5,393 bases of DNA from Ignavibacteriota bacterium (GTDB taxonomy: Bacteria > Bacteroidota > Kapaibacteriia > Palsa-1295): positions 1-5,393 of the forward strand of contig PLXB01000048.1 in the NCBI GenBank assembly GCA_003151215.1, read 5' to 3'. This document shows, piece by piece, positions 1 through 5,393 of the stretch (position 1 is its first letter; each line of letters starts with the position of its first letter). Under the pieces are notes generated by a model. It was given only the letters and a program-made list of their open reading frames with translations, was not told the DNA's origin and searched no databases. The translations under genes were made by a program, and so were the position numbers.

Positions 1-2234
1 TTGCCGGAACAGGAACATATCTTTCACTTTCAGGACAAGCGATTACACAGAATCCTATTGATCTTTCTTCGGCAAATGCAACAGGGACACTTGCCACTGC
101 CCGTTTTCCTGCTCTTACAGGAGATGTAACAACTGTTGCCGGTGCGCTCGGAACAACCATTGCAAATAATGCCGTGACCTATGCAAAGATCCAGAACACG
201 ACGGCAGCCAGTGTACTGCTTGGCAGAAATTCAACAAGTGCAGGCGCGATCGGAGAGATCACTCTTGGCGCAGGACTCTCAATGTCCAATCTTGGTGTAC
301 TTTCGGCAAGTGGTTTCATGTCATCTACATTGACAGCTAATCATATCTTCGTCGGCAGTGCCGGAGCAGTTGCAACTGATGTTGCAATGAGCGGTGACGT
401 AAACATCATCTCAAGCGGAGCGACGACAATTCAGCCGGCAGCTGTGACACTTGCGAAAATGGCAAACCTTGCTGCAAATAGCATTATCGGTAATAACACC
501 GGCGCAGCCGCAACTCCTATTGCTCTTACAACAGCGCAGGTGAAGACGATGCTATCGCTTAATAATGTTGAGAATACTGCACTTTCGACATGGGCCGGTT
601 CGACAAATATTACTACGCTTGGCATTATCGGAACAGGTACATGGAACGGCACTGCGATCGGGCCAACAGTCGGTGGCACCGGACAGACTACCTATACTAC
701 AGGCGATATTCTTTATGCATCTGCGGCAAACACTCTTTCGAAACTTCCTATTGGAGGAGCCAACAACGTGCTTTCAGTAAGCGGAGGTCTGCCTTCTTGG
801 CAAACTCTCGGTTGCATTGATTGGCAGCTTGCAGGAAATTCTGTTACGACTGCCTATAATGGTACGACAGGGAGCTTTATCGGTACGACTAATACACAGC
901 CCCTTGTCTTAGCGACAACGAATACGACGACGGCTCAGCCGATAGACTTCTATACGAATAATGCAGTAAAGATGCGTTTGAATGCAGGCGGTTTTCTTTC
1001 CGTCGGCGGTAATTTTGTTCCTACATCGCCGCTCCATATTCGCAATTCAAATGCGAATTCATCAACACTGTATCTTGAAAATACGGCAACGAACGGTTAT
1101 ACCTCTATTGACTTCAAGAACGATGCCGGTACGGTTGGAAATGTTGGCGTAAGCAATAGCGCTGCCAGTGCATTCCCGAATCAATATTATTTTAACATCA
1201 GCGCAGGGACAGTGCTGCCCATCACATTCAATCAGAACACTAATGAAAAAATGGCGATTGATCTGAACGGCAATCTCTACGTTGATAATAAGCTCGGAGT
1301 CGGCTTTACTTCTGCGACCTATGGTACACTCCAAACGGCAGGAAGAGCGTTCAATGTAGCTGGAACTGCTGGTACGGTCAATGTACGCATGACTTCTTTA
1401 GGGTCTGCAACTCCGGCTACAACCGGTGGTGTGCTCTATGCAGATGGAAACGGTGATCTGAATCGCCTTGCTGTACCCGGATCGAGCCAGCAAGTTCTTT
1501 CCAGCGCTACCGATGGCACGCTGAGCTGGGCAACAGCTTTAGTCATACCGCTTACCAATACTACTTCAACCGCTTCCACACTTCTCGATCTGACAAACTC
1601 CGGTTCGGGGGACGGTATTAGCGCTACTGCTTCAGGTGCAACGGCGCAGAGCAGTTTTGCACTTAAAGGAGTGACAAGTGCTACTGCTGCAAGTTCAAGT
1701 ACAGAAGTGATGGGTGTATGGGGGCTGGCAAGTTCGACGAATTCGAGTTCCGCAGCAACGACCGGTGTTCGAGGCGAAGGAAATGGAACAACAACAGATG
1801 CGAACAGCAATGTTGCACTGCAGGCAGTCAATGGCGAGTTCGTGGTCGGAAGACAGGCATCGAACACAGCAAACGATAACTCAAGCGGCAATAACATTCT
1901 TGCTTCCGGAGAAGACGATAATGACGGGTTAACCGATCAGGGACCCTCCGGCGTTGTCGACATTACCGATGGCGGTAATCCTGCAGGAAGTAACTTTTCA
2001 GCGGGAACACTGCAAGTATTTAACAGGTATGCAAAAGCCCATAGTATTATTTTGATAACACCTATGACGGGTGGAACAGGTGCTGAAGGATCGGGTGAAA
2101 ATATTGAATATTCAATAACTGCAAGGGCAGCCGGAAGTTTTACTGTTCAAGTCAGAAGAAGCAGAGCAGGCGGCAATGCCGGAACATCCGGTACTTGGCG
2201 GGTCGGATTTTTAATTGTCAATCCTGGTAAATAG
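1..2234 (+). CDS. Tail-fibre-like repetitive surface protein, 5'-truncated
   Basis: The frame is open from base 3 to a TAG at 2232-2234, giving 743 visible residues. The GTG at 174 is internal, because the frame reads through without a stop to the window edge, so the true start and any signal peptide lie outside. Residues about 35-190 hold two degenerate copies of a GDV...TTI...AVTxAK...N unit. Next come NNVENTALSTWAGS (from 187), a GGTGQTTYTTGDILYAS block (from 224), a FIGTTNTQPL block (292-301), a GGVLYADGNGDLNRL block (from 475) ending SWA near 510, and a Gly/Ser/Thr/Ala stretch (about 533-617). These words are typical of phage tail-fibre-like and Bacteroidota surface proteins. Residues 637-645 (EDDNDGLTD) resemble one thrombospondin-3 calcium motif. 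The last ~75 residues (668-743) look like a small beta-rich head ending GFLIVNPGK. I see no Peptidase_S74 chaperone domain and no T9SS sorting domain. Function is unknown; an extracellular fibre or adhesin is inferred. Confidence 0.8.
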   Translation, partial: AGTGTYLSLSGQAITQNPIDLSSANATGTLATARFPALTGDVTTVAGALGTTIANNAVTYAKIQNTTAASVLLGRNSTSAGAIGEITLGAGLSMSNLGVLSASGFMSSTLTANHIFVGSAGAVATDVAMSGDVNIISSGATTIQPAAVTLAKMANLAANSIIGNNTGAAATPIALTTAQVKTMLSLNNVENTALSTWAGSTNITTLGIIGTGTWNGTAIGPTVGGTGQTTYTTGDILYASAANTLSKLPIGGANNVLSVSGGLPSWQTLGCIDWQLAGNSVTTAYNGTTGSFIGTTNTQPLVLATTNTTTAQPIDFYTNNAVKMRLNAGGFLSVGGNFVPTSPLHIRNSNANSSTLYLENTATNGYTSIDFKNDAGTVGNVGVSNSAASAFPNQYYFNISAGTVLPITFNQNTNEKMAIDLNGNLYVDNKLGVGFTSATYGTLQTAGRAFNVAGTAGTVNVRMTSLGSATPATTGGVLYADGNGDLNRLAVPGSSQQVLSSATDGTLSWATALVIPLTNTTSTASTLLDLTNSGSGDGISATASGATAQSSFALKGVTSATAASSSTEVMGVWGLASSTNSSSAATTGVRGEGNGTTTDANSNVALQAVNGEFVVGRQASNTANDNSSGNNILASGEDDNDGLTDQGPSGVVDITDGGNPAGSNFSAGTLQVFNRYAKAHSIILITPMTGGTGAEGSGENIEYSITARAAGSFTVQVRRSRAGGNAGTSGTWRVGFLIVNPGK
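105..563 (+). repeat. Two degenerate protein-level repeat units in the fibre gene
   Basis: Unit 1 runs roughly over 105-300 and unit 2 roughly over 370-563. Aligned landmarks are GDV (residues 40-42 and 131-133), TTI, AVTYAK against AVTLAK (from residues 57 and 147), then N..A.S..LG.N or its close variant, followed by an Ala/Thr-rich stretch. The spacing is about 90 residues. The DNA copies have diverged, so this is an old modular repeat rather than a recent duplication. Such units are common in fibre-like proteins; further copies may lie upstream of the window. Confidence 0.5.
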
Positions 2235-2274
2235 TGAAGTAATATGTTATAGATTCAAGCGTCCTCCTTCACCT

Positions 2275-2322
2275 AACGATCGGATGCCGGTACTCCACAA
2301 AAGTACCGGCATCTATCGTTTT
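2275..2322 (+). terminator. Intrinsic terminator of the fibre-like gene
   Basis: A perfect 12-bp stem joins 2283-2294 (GATGCCGGTACT) to 2302-2313 around a 7-nt loop. An outer 6-bp helix (AACGAT 2275-2280 with ATCGTT 2315-2320) stacks below it across a small internal loop. The hairpin starts about 40 nt after the stop codon at 2234 and is followed by a short T run (2319-2322). The T run is brief, but the stem is strong and the position fits. Confidence 0.8.
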
Positions 2323-2501
2323 AAAAATACCTGCCAAAATTATTTGTTAATAAATTGCCATCTTGAGAGAAATGACGAATTTGAACATTCAGTTTATGAA
2401 TTATTCCTATGAAGTACTTTGAGAATCTCCCATAATATCTAAACGATGCATTTATTTAACCTTTTCCAAGAAGAAAAGACTAAGATTTCTCAAAAAATCG
2501 G

Positions 2502-2533
2502 TTTGTTTGATGGTGGGTAATTGTGTATTTTTG
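2502..2533 (+). promoter_or_regulatory. Bacteroidota-type promoter P1
   Basis: TTTG at 2502-2505 and TATTTTTG at 2526-2533 are separated by 20 nt. This matches the known Bacteroidetes primary-sigma consensus (TTTG at -33, TAnnTTTG at -7, spacer about 19-21). Transcription would start a few bases after 2533, near 2538. No protein gene follows on this strand; an orphan terminator does, at 2612-2651. Confidence 0.55.
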
Positions 2534-2537
2534 TGGT

Positions 2538-2651
2538 AGAAATTAGAAGAAAAGTGCTTAAATAGCCAATTTTTAGAGTGTTTCATACGGTCCGATGCAC
2601 ACATCAACACAGTACCTGTTTTCTTGTGGCAAGAAGGCAGGTACATTTTTT
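2538..2651 (+). ncRNA. Predicted small RNA 1 (about 115 nt)
   Basis: The unit is defined by promoter P1 upstream and a strong intrinsic terminator at its 3' end. The 5' half is A/G-rich (AGAAGAAAAG at 2545-2554) and only weakly structured: possible short helices are GTGC 2554-2557 with GCAC 2597-2600, and GATG 2594-2597 with CATC 2602-2605, which exclude each other. The only ATG-led reading frame (2595-2669) runs through the terminator, so it is not credible. I do not recognise a known RNA family. It could be a regulatory RNA, a 5' leader remnant of a lost gene, or transcriptional noise. The start is estimated from the promoter. Confidence 0.4.
2612..2651 (+). terminator. Orphan intrinsic terminator (end of predicted RNA 1)
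   Basis: A continuous 15-bp RNA stem pairs 2612-2626 with 2630-2644: GTACCTG with CAGGTAC, two G-U pairs, then TTCTTG with CAAGAA, closed by a 3-nt loop. It is followed by A and six T (2646-2651). The reverse strand lacks a T run after the hairpin, so it acts on the plus strand only. It lies about 380 nt beyond the stop of the fibre-like gene and past that gene's own terminator, so it needs another transcript to explain it. Confidence 0.75.
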
Positions 2652-2759
2652 CCCTTTTTACACGAGTAATATATACCTATAACTTTACCGATAATAATAA
2701 CTTCGAAGAGATTCGCTATGACTCCGTTCGAATTTGACTAAGATTTATGAAATTTCCGA

Positions 2760-2791
2760 TTTGTTACCCATAGATTTTTTTCATATTTTTG
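2760..2791 (+). promoter_or_regulatory. Bacteroidota-type promoter P2
   Basis: TTTG at 2760-2763 and TATTTTTG at 2784-2791 are again separated by exactly 20 nt. The -7 octamer is identical to that of P1, and both -33 boxes sit in the context CGRTTTGTT. Transcription would start near 2796. The first effective plus-strand terminator downstream is at 2890-2926. Confidence 0.55.
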
Positions 2792-2828
2792 CACTTAGGA
2801 AATAGCTAACACATACCCTCCCTTGATT

Positions 2829-2868
2829 TTTGAATGCCGGTGTCAAGAGATTGATACCGGCATTCAAA
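2829..2868 (+). repeat. Long hairpin with GNRA-type GAGA loop
   Basis: Bases 2829-2846 pair with 2851-2868 over 18 bp. The single non-Watson-Crick position is a G-U pair (G2842 with T2855 on the plus-strand RNA); on the opposite strand it would be an A-C mismatch. The loop is GAGA, a GNRA tetraloop. No T run follows on either strand, so this is not a typical intrinsic terminator. The G-U and the GNRA loop both favour plus-strand RNA as the functional molecule. Confidence 0.7.
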
Positions 2869-2889
2869 TAAACACAAAAATTTAACCAC

Positions 2890-2926
2890 AAAAAAAACTG
2901 CTGCCATCCCCAAGCAGCAGTTTTTT
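2890..2926. terminator. Bidirectional intrinsic terminator
   Basis: CTGCTGC (2898-2904) pairs with GCAGCAG (2914-2920) around a 9-nt loop. Eight A on the left (2890-2897) and six T on the right (2921-2926) extend the stem and give a T run in both directions. On the plus strand it would end predicted RNA 2. On the minus strand it is a second, backup terminator about 50 nt beyond the stop of the T9SS cargo gene. Confidence 0.85.
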
Positions 2927-2939
2927 ATTACCTGCGTTC

Positions 2940-2965
2940 AAAAAGGGCGACGAATCGGTCGCCCT
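2940..2965 (-). terminator. Intrinsic terminator of the T9SS cargo gene
   Basis: Read on the minus strand, AGGGCGAC and GTCGCCCT form a perfect 8-bp GC-rich stem (2958-2965 with 2944-2951) around a 6-nt loop. A T run follows immediately (complement of A 2940-2944). The hairpin begins 8 nt after the stop codon at 2974. There is no T run on the plus-strand side, so it acts on the minus strand. Confidence 0.85.
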
Positions 2966-2973
2966 AAAGATTT

Positions 2974-4944
2974 CTATTTTACGTAGATCACTTGTCTTGT
3001 AATCTCATCGGCACCCGAGCGAACGATCACGAAATAAGCTCCCGGTACTAAATGAAGAGTATTCGCATCCAGTGAATAAGCGAATTTCTCTCCGGCTCCC
3101 AATATGAGCGCTTTCGAAGAATAAATATCTTTTCCGAGCAGATCGCGTATTTCCAATGATGCCATACCTGCTTCACGAGCTGTTACAGTGATCTTTGTAG
3201 ACGAAGTAAACGGATTCGGTGCGATAGAAAGATCGAAAGAAGATGGAGAGGAACTTTGAACTCCGCCCGTTGATTTCTTGACTCCAATACCGGTAAGCGG
3301 AATGACAAAAATGCTGTCATCTGCGGCCTTCTGAAGACTGTCTTTATAATGAATAACAAGTGTATCCAAATAAGTCTGCGCTGCCAGAGGAGTAAAGTTA
3401 ACAGTAAAAGTTACCAAGCCATGCCCTGAGATTGTTGCGGGTACGGAAGGGGATGATGTAACTGTAAAAATACTTCCGGCAGGTCCGGAAATAAAACCTT
3501 GGGTTACGATTACCAACGATGATGTCGTATCGGTCAGTTTAACTTTCGCCGTTGCACTGGGATCTCCGATAAAATTTGACCCAAAGTCGATGGAAGGCAT
3601 ATCGATGATTGCCTTCCCGACCTGATATGGGGGTGGGGGCGGAGGGATAAATTTATGCACGACATTTGCCGTGAAGATAGGCTGCCGCTCCATGGCAAGC
3701 AGATCATTCTGTACTAATGTAAATTTTGCCTGGTTGATATCGTAAATGCCGATCTCAGATGAAGACGGAGATGCGTAATCATTATTTCCGCAGGTGACAA
3801 ATACTACGGAATTTCCGTCCGGAGAAAACATCATATCTCCTCCATTGCCATTCGGTGCTCCCTGGTATGGAGTGATTACTTCCTTGCCATCGTCGGGAAG
3901 TTTAGGAGTGCCTGTAACGCCGGTAAAAAAATGAAGTCCCGTAAGATTATCTCCGAGGATGCTTCTCGGAATCGTTCTTGAAGCATTCGGATTCAATTGA
4001 ATTGAACCTCCACCATCGTATCGGAAAGAGTAAAGTGTCAGGTCGCCTTTGACATTTGGTGCAAGGGCGATCTCTGCAGTAGGATTAGGTTGGTTTGGTA
4101 TTACCCGGAATAAGAATCCGAAACAAGTATCGGTATTACCGAAGGGCCTGAAATTCGGAAGTGAAGTAATGACATCTGCCTGAAAACCGACGGTTCCAGC
4201 CGGAGCGCCCGGAGTCCATTGAAATAATTGCAGACGAGGCGAATTCGTCAGGATCTGATCGAATACCATAGCAAGCATGATCGATCCGTTATCTGAAACT
4301 GCAAGATTAGACATATGGTAATCATCAAGCGCCGCAGCAGCAGAATTTACCTGACTGACTAATACGGAATCAGTAGTTCCTGCTCCGCTTAAATTACCAT
4401 GGAAAAACCATTGAGCGCCGTTACCCGGAGCAGATTTATTAAGCGTGACGTACCATTGTTGTTCATCCGGAGTCAATTCTCCCAGCGGCATCATCTTATC
4501 GGCAGAGAAATCAAGTATAGACTGCACTTCATCGAAACCAAAGTGCTTCAAAATTTTTGCTCCGCCGATTGTTCCGGCAACGGTATTGATCTTTCCCCCG
4601 ATATTTGCAAAAGGTGAGTCGATGCGTGCAATTGCCCAAAGACTATCGACCGATTGAACGGTCGTGTTGTAGATCATTTTTGCTCCGATCAGCAGGGATT
4701 TTCCATCTTTGGTCGAAGCAAGTATGGCAAGATTTTTTACGGTAACAGTGTTGCCTCTGGCGTCAGTAGCGGTCTGAAAAAGCGTATCAACTTTATTGAC
4801 GCCGACGGTCTTGGCAAGAATAGCCAGCCGGTCGCTGTTTGTATAAACTATTCTTGTGAGTATTGTATCTGTCTGTGCAAATGATACATCAGCAGTCAGC
4901 ATACTGAAGATTGTGAAGAGAATAAGAAGAAGAGAACGTTTCAT
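2974..4944 (-). CDS. Secreted T9SS cargo protein with propeller-like and ASH-type domains
   Basis: Product of 656 residues starting at ATG 4942-4944. An ATG at 4992 would add 16 residues, but that stretch overlaps the promoter -7 element and would precede a normal signal peptide, so I reject it. Residues 1-23 are a signal peptide (KR, hydrophobic core, SFA) cut before Gln24, a common mature start in T9SS cargo. Residues about 25-430 contain beta-propeller-like motifs: STKDGKSLLIGA (near 77), LAVSDNGSIMLA (near 215) and FSPDGN (373-378), as in TolB/PD40 repeats. The only two cysteines are C274 and C385, a possible disulfide. Six prolines (434-439) link to an Ig-like domain (about 444-555), resembling ASH/choice-of-anchor-D domains. 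Residues about 568-656 are the T9SS sorting domain (APNPF at 575-579, ending VIYVK), which directs export across the outer membrane. No catalytic motif is seen, so the function beyond secretion is unknown. Confidence 0.88.
   Translation of the reverse strand: MKRSLLLILFTIFSMLTADVSFAQTDTILTRIVYTNSDRLAILAKTVGVNKVDTLFQTATDARGNTVTVKNLAILASTKDGKSLLIGAKMIYNTTVQSVDSLWAIARIDSPFANIGGKINTVAGTIGGAKILKHFGFDEVQSILDFSADKMMPLGELTPDEQQWYVTLNKSAPGNGAQWFFHGNLSGAGTTDSVLVSQVNSAAAALDDYHMSNLAVSDNGSIMLAMVFDQILTNSPRLQLFQWTPGAPAGTVGFQADVITSLPNFRPFGNTDTCFGFLFRVIPNQPNPTAEIALAPNVKGDLTLYSFRYDGGGSIQLNPNASRTIPRSILGDNLTGLHFFTGVTGTPKLPDDGKEVITPYQGAPNGNGGDMMFSPDGNSVVFVTCGNNDYASPSSSEIGIYDINQAKFTLVQNDLLAMERQPIFTANVVHKFIPPPPPPYQVGKAIIDMPSIDFGSNFIGDPSATAKVKLTDTTSSLVIVTQGFISGPAGSIFTVTSSPSVPATISGHGLVTFTVNFTPLAAQTYLDTLVIHYKDSLQKAADDSIFVIPLTGIGVKKSTGGVQSSSPSSFDLSIAPNPFTSSTKITVTAREAGMASLEIRDLLGKDIYSSKALILGAGEKFAYSLDANTLHLVPGAYFVIVRSGADEITRQVIYVK
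3628..3645 (-). other. Hexaproline linker codons
   Basis: Six successive proline codons (residues 434-439) separate the propeller-like region from the Ig-like domain. On the plus strand this is a G-rich stretch. Runs of three or more prolines are known to stall ribosomes unless elongation factor P is present, so translation of this gene probably depends on EF-P. Confidence 0.8.
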
Positions 4945-4980
4945 AAGCTTATAGTAATAGATGATGAAATAGATTGCAGG

Positions 4981-4988
4981 CAAAAATA
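4981..4988 (-). promoter_or_regulatory. Promoter -7 element of the T9SS cargo gene
   Basis: On the minus strand this reads TATTTTTG, the same octamer as in P1 and P2 and an exact match to TAnnTTTG. It would start transcription near 4976, leaving about 30 nt of leader before the ATG at 4944. I see no clear TTTG at the -33 distance (around 5008-5012), so this half of the promoter is weak or divergent. No Shine-Dalgarno sequence precedes the ATG, which is usual in Bacteroidota. Confidence 0.5.
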
Positions 4989-5140
4989 ACACGGATTAAG
5001 ATAGAAAGTTACAGAAATGGAAGAGAGAATAGGCAAGTCTTCGAACAATGCCCATTATTTTCAGGTTATTCCTAAGCCAGTTATAAGAGGGGTGTATTTT
5101 GGCATTCTTAGGGACGATAGCGAATGGCGGATGGTGAAAA

Positions 5141-5393
5141 TTATTTTGGATTAGTCTTCGATCCTACCATCACTCCTGATTTTATTTCCTGCACTGCTTT
5201 CTTTTTAAATTTTTTCTCTTCTTTTTTTAAGCTACCAAGAAATGTTTCTTTTCTGCTCCTTTCTTTTACAATATCTTTTGCAGTTCGTACTGCAATCAAG
5301 AGGTCATGCCACTCTCCGATACGTTTTTGTAGTTTATTGACTTGCGGCAAATTCTTAAACCTCATCGCCGCTGCTTTGGAAACGAATAAATAT
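5141..5393 (-). CDS. CHAD-domain protein, C-terminal part
   Basis: The frame is open from the right window edge to a TAA at 5141-5143, giving 83 visible residues. The ATG at 5363-5365 is internal, since codons before it (YLFVSKAAA) are open to the edge. The segment KLQKRIGEWHDLLIA fits the last part of a CHAD domain (conserved-histidine alpha-helical domain), where an LQ..LG..HD-type helix is typical and the His is the kind of conserved residue that names the family. The tail is strongly basic (KKEEKKFKKK) and predicted helical. CHAD proteins bind polyphosphate and associate with polyphosphate granules in the cytoplasm; that role is taken from the family, not shown here. It lies 196 nt upstream of the T9SS cargo gene on the same strand, but that gene has its own promoter element, so they are probably not one operon. 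The short visible length limits certainty. Confidence 0.6.
   Translation of the reverse strand, partial: YLFVSKAAAMRFKNLPQVNKLQKRIGEWHDLLIAVRTAKDIVKERSRKETFLGSLKKEEKKFKKKAVQEIKSGVMVGSKTNPK

Larger units (their letters stand above)
2796..2926 (+). ncRNA. Predicted small RNA 2 (about 130 nt)
   Basis: Promoter P2 and the T-run terminator at 2890-2926 bound a transcript with no ATG-led reading frame I would credit. Predicted layout: a single-stranded 5' segment with a pyrimidine-rich CCCTCCC near 2816-2823; a long stable hairpin (2829-2868) with a GAGA loop; an A-rich unpaired linker (about 2869-2890); then a terminator hairpin whose 9-nt loop carries four C (2908-2911). Exposed C-rich stretches of this kind are used by some bacterial small RNAs to pair with G-rich ribosome-binding regions, but that role is only a suggestion here. 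No known family is recognised. The 5' end is estimated. Confidence 0.4.

Noticed and set aside
1436..1897. 153-codon minus-strand frame opposite the fibre-like gene
   Set aside because: It is a composition shadow of the Ala/Thr/Ser-rich coding strand, giving a low-complexity Val/Ala/Pro/Leu product with no domain or start signal.
1..2234. Prophage region, suggested by the tail-fibre-like protein
   Set aside because: No other phage gene, integrase, attachment site or tRNA is visible, and the same fibre-like words are common in non-phage Bacteroidota surface proteins.
2215..2412. 65-codon plus-strand reading frame overlapping the end of the fibre-like gene
   Set aside because: It runs through the terminator hairpin at 2275-2322 and begins inside the fibre-like gene in another frame; no domain or start signal supports it.
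2452..2646. 64-codon minus-strand reading frame in the gap
   Set aside because: It covers P1, predicted RNA 1 and its terminator, has no promoter or recognisable domain, and its composition looks like translated AT-rich noncoding DNA.
2595..2669. 24-codon frame starting inside predicted RNA 1
   Set aside because: It would be translated through the terminator stem and T run, so most transcripts would lack its stop codon; a leader peptide is possible but nothing downstream needs one.
3628..3646. G-quadruplex on the plus strand at the proline codons
   Set aside because: The G runs (5, 5, 2, 3) do not give four separate tracts of three; codon use for proline explains the stretch.
5071..5112. 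Imperfect inverted repeat (CCTAAG...CTTAGG) downstream of the CHAD gene
   Set aside because: The stem is short, has a 4-nt bulge and a loop of about 20 nt, and lacks a T run on either strand, so I do not call it a terminator.

Overview
The window looks like a chromosomal piece from a member of the Bacteroidota / FCB group; Ignavibacteria or Kapabacteria-like lineages are my guess. Three things point there. The minus-strand protein at 2974-4944 ends in a type IX secretion (T9SS) C-terminal sorting domain and has a signal peptide cut before Gln. Three sites carry a Bacteroidota-type -7 element, TAnnTTTG, each time as the same 8-mer TATTTTTG. No Shine-Dalgarno sequence is visible before the one start codon that lies in the window. 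The lineage is inferred; no rRNA or marker gene is present.

Layout. (1) 1-2234, plus strand: the 3' part of a long, Ala/Thr/Ser/Gly/Asn-rich tail-fibre-like surface protein whose start lies left of the window. An intrinsic terminator follows at 2275-2322. (2) 2323-2973: 650 bases with no credible protein gene. This stretch is structured: it holds two consecutive plus-strand promoter/terminator pairs, 2502-2533 with 2612-2651 and 2760-2791 with 2890-2926. They predict two small RNAs of about 115 and 130 nt. 2323-2501 and 2652-2759 show nothing I can name. (3) 2974-4944, minus strand: a secreted 656-residue T9SS cargo protein with a beta-propeller-like N-terminal region, a hexaproline linker, an Ig-like ASH/choice-of-anchor-D-type domain and the sorting domain. 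It has its own terminator (2940-2965) and a promoter -7 element (4981-4988). (4) 5141-5393, minus strand: the C-terminal end of a probable CHAD-domain (polyphosphate-binding type) protein whose start lies right of the window.

The protein genes do not form an obvious pathway. Two are probable surface or secreted proteins and one is a probable cytoplasmic polyphosphate-associated protein. The tail-fibre-like gene and the T9SS gene converge on the 740-base gap, and the two predicted small RNA units sit inside it. Those units are the most interesting candidates here. They rest on promoter and terminator pattern matching by eye, not on expression data.
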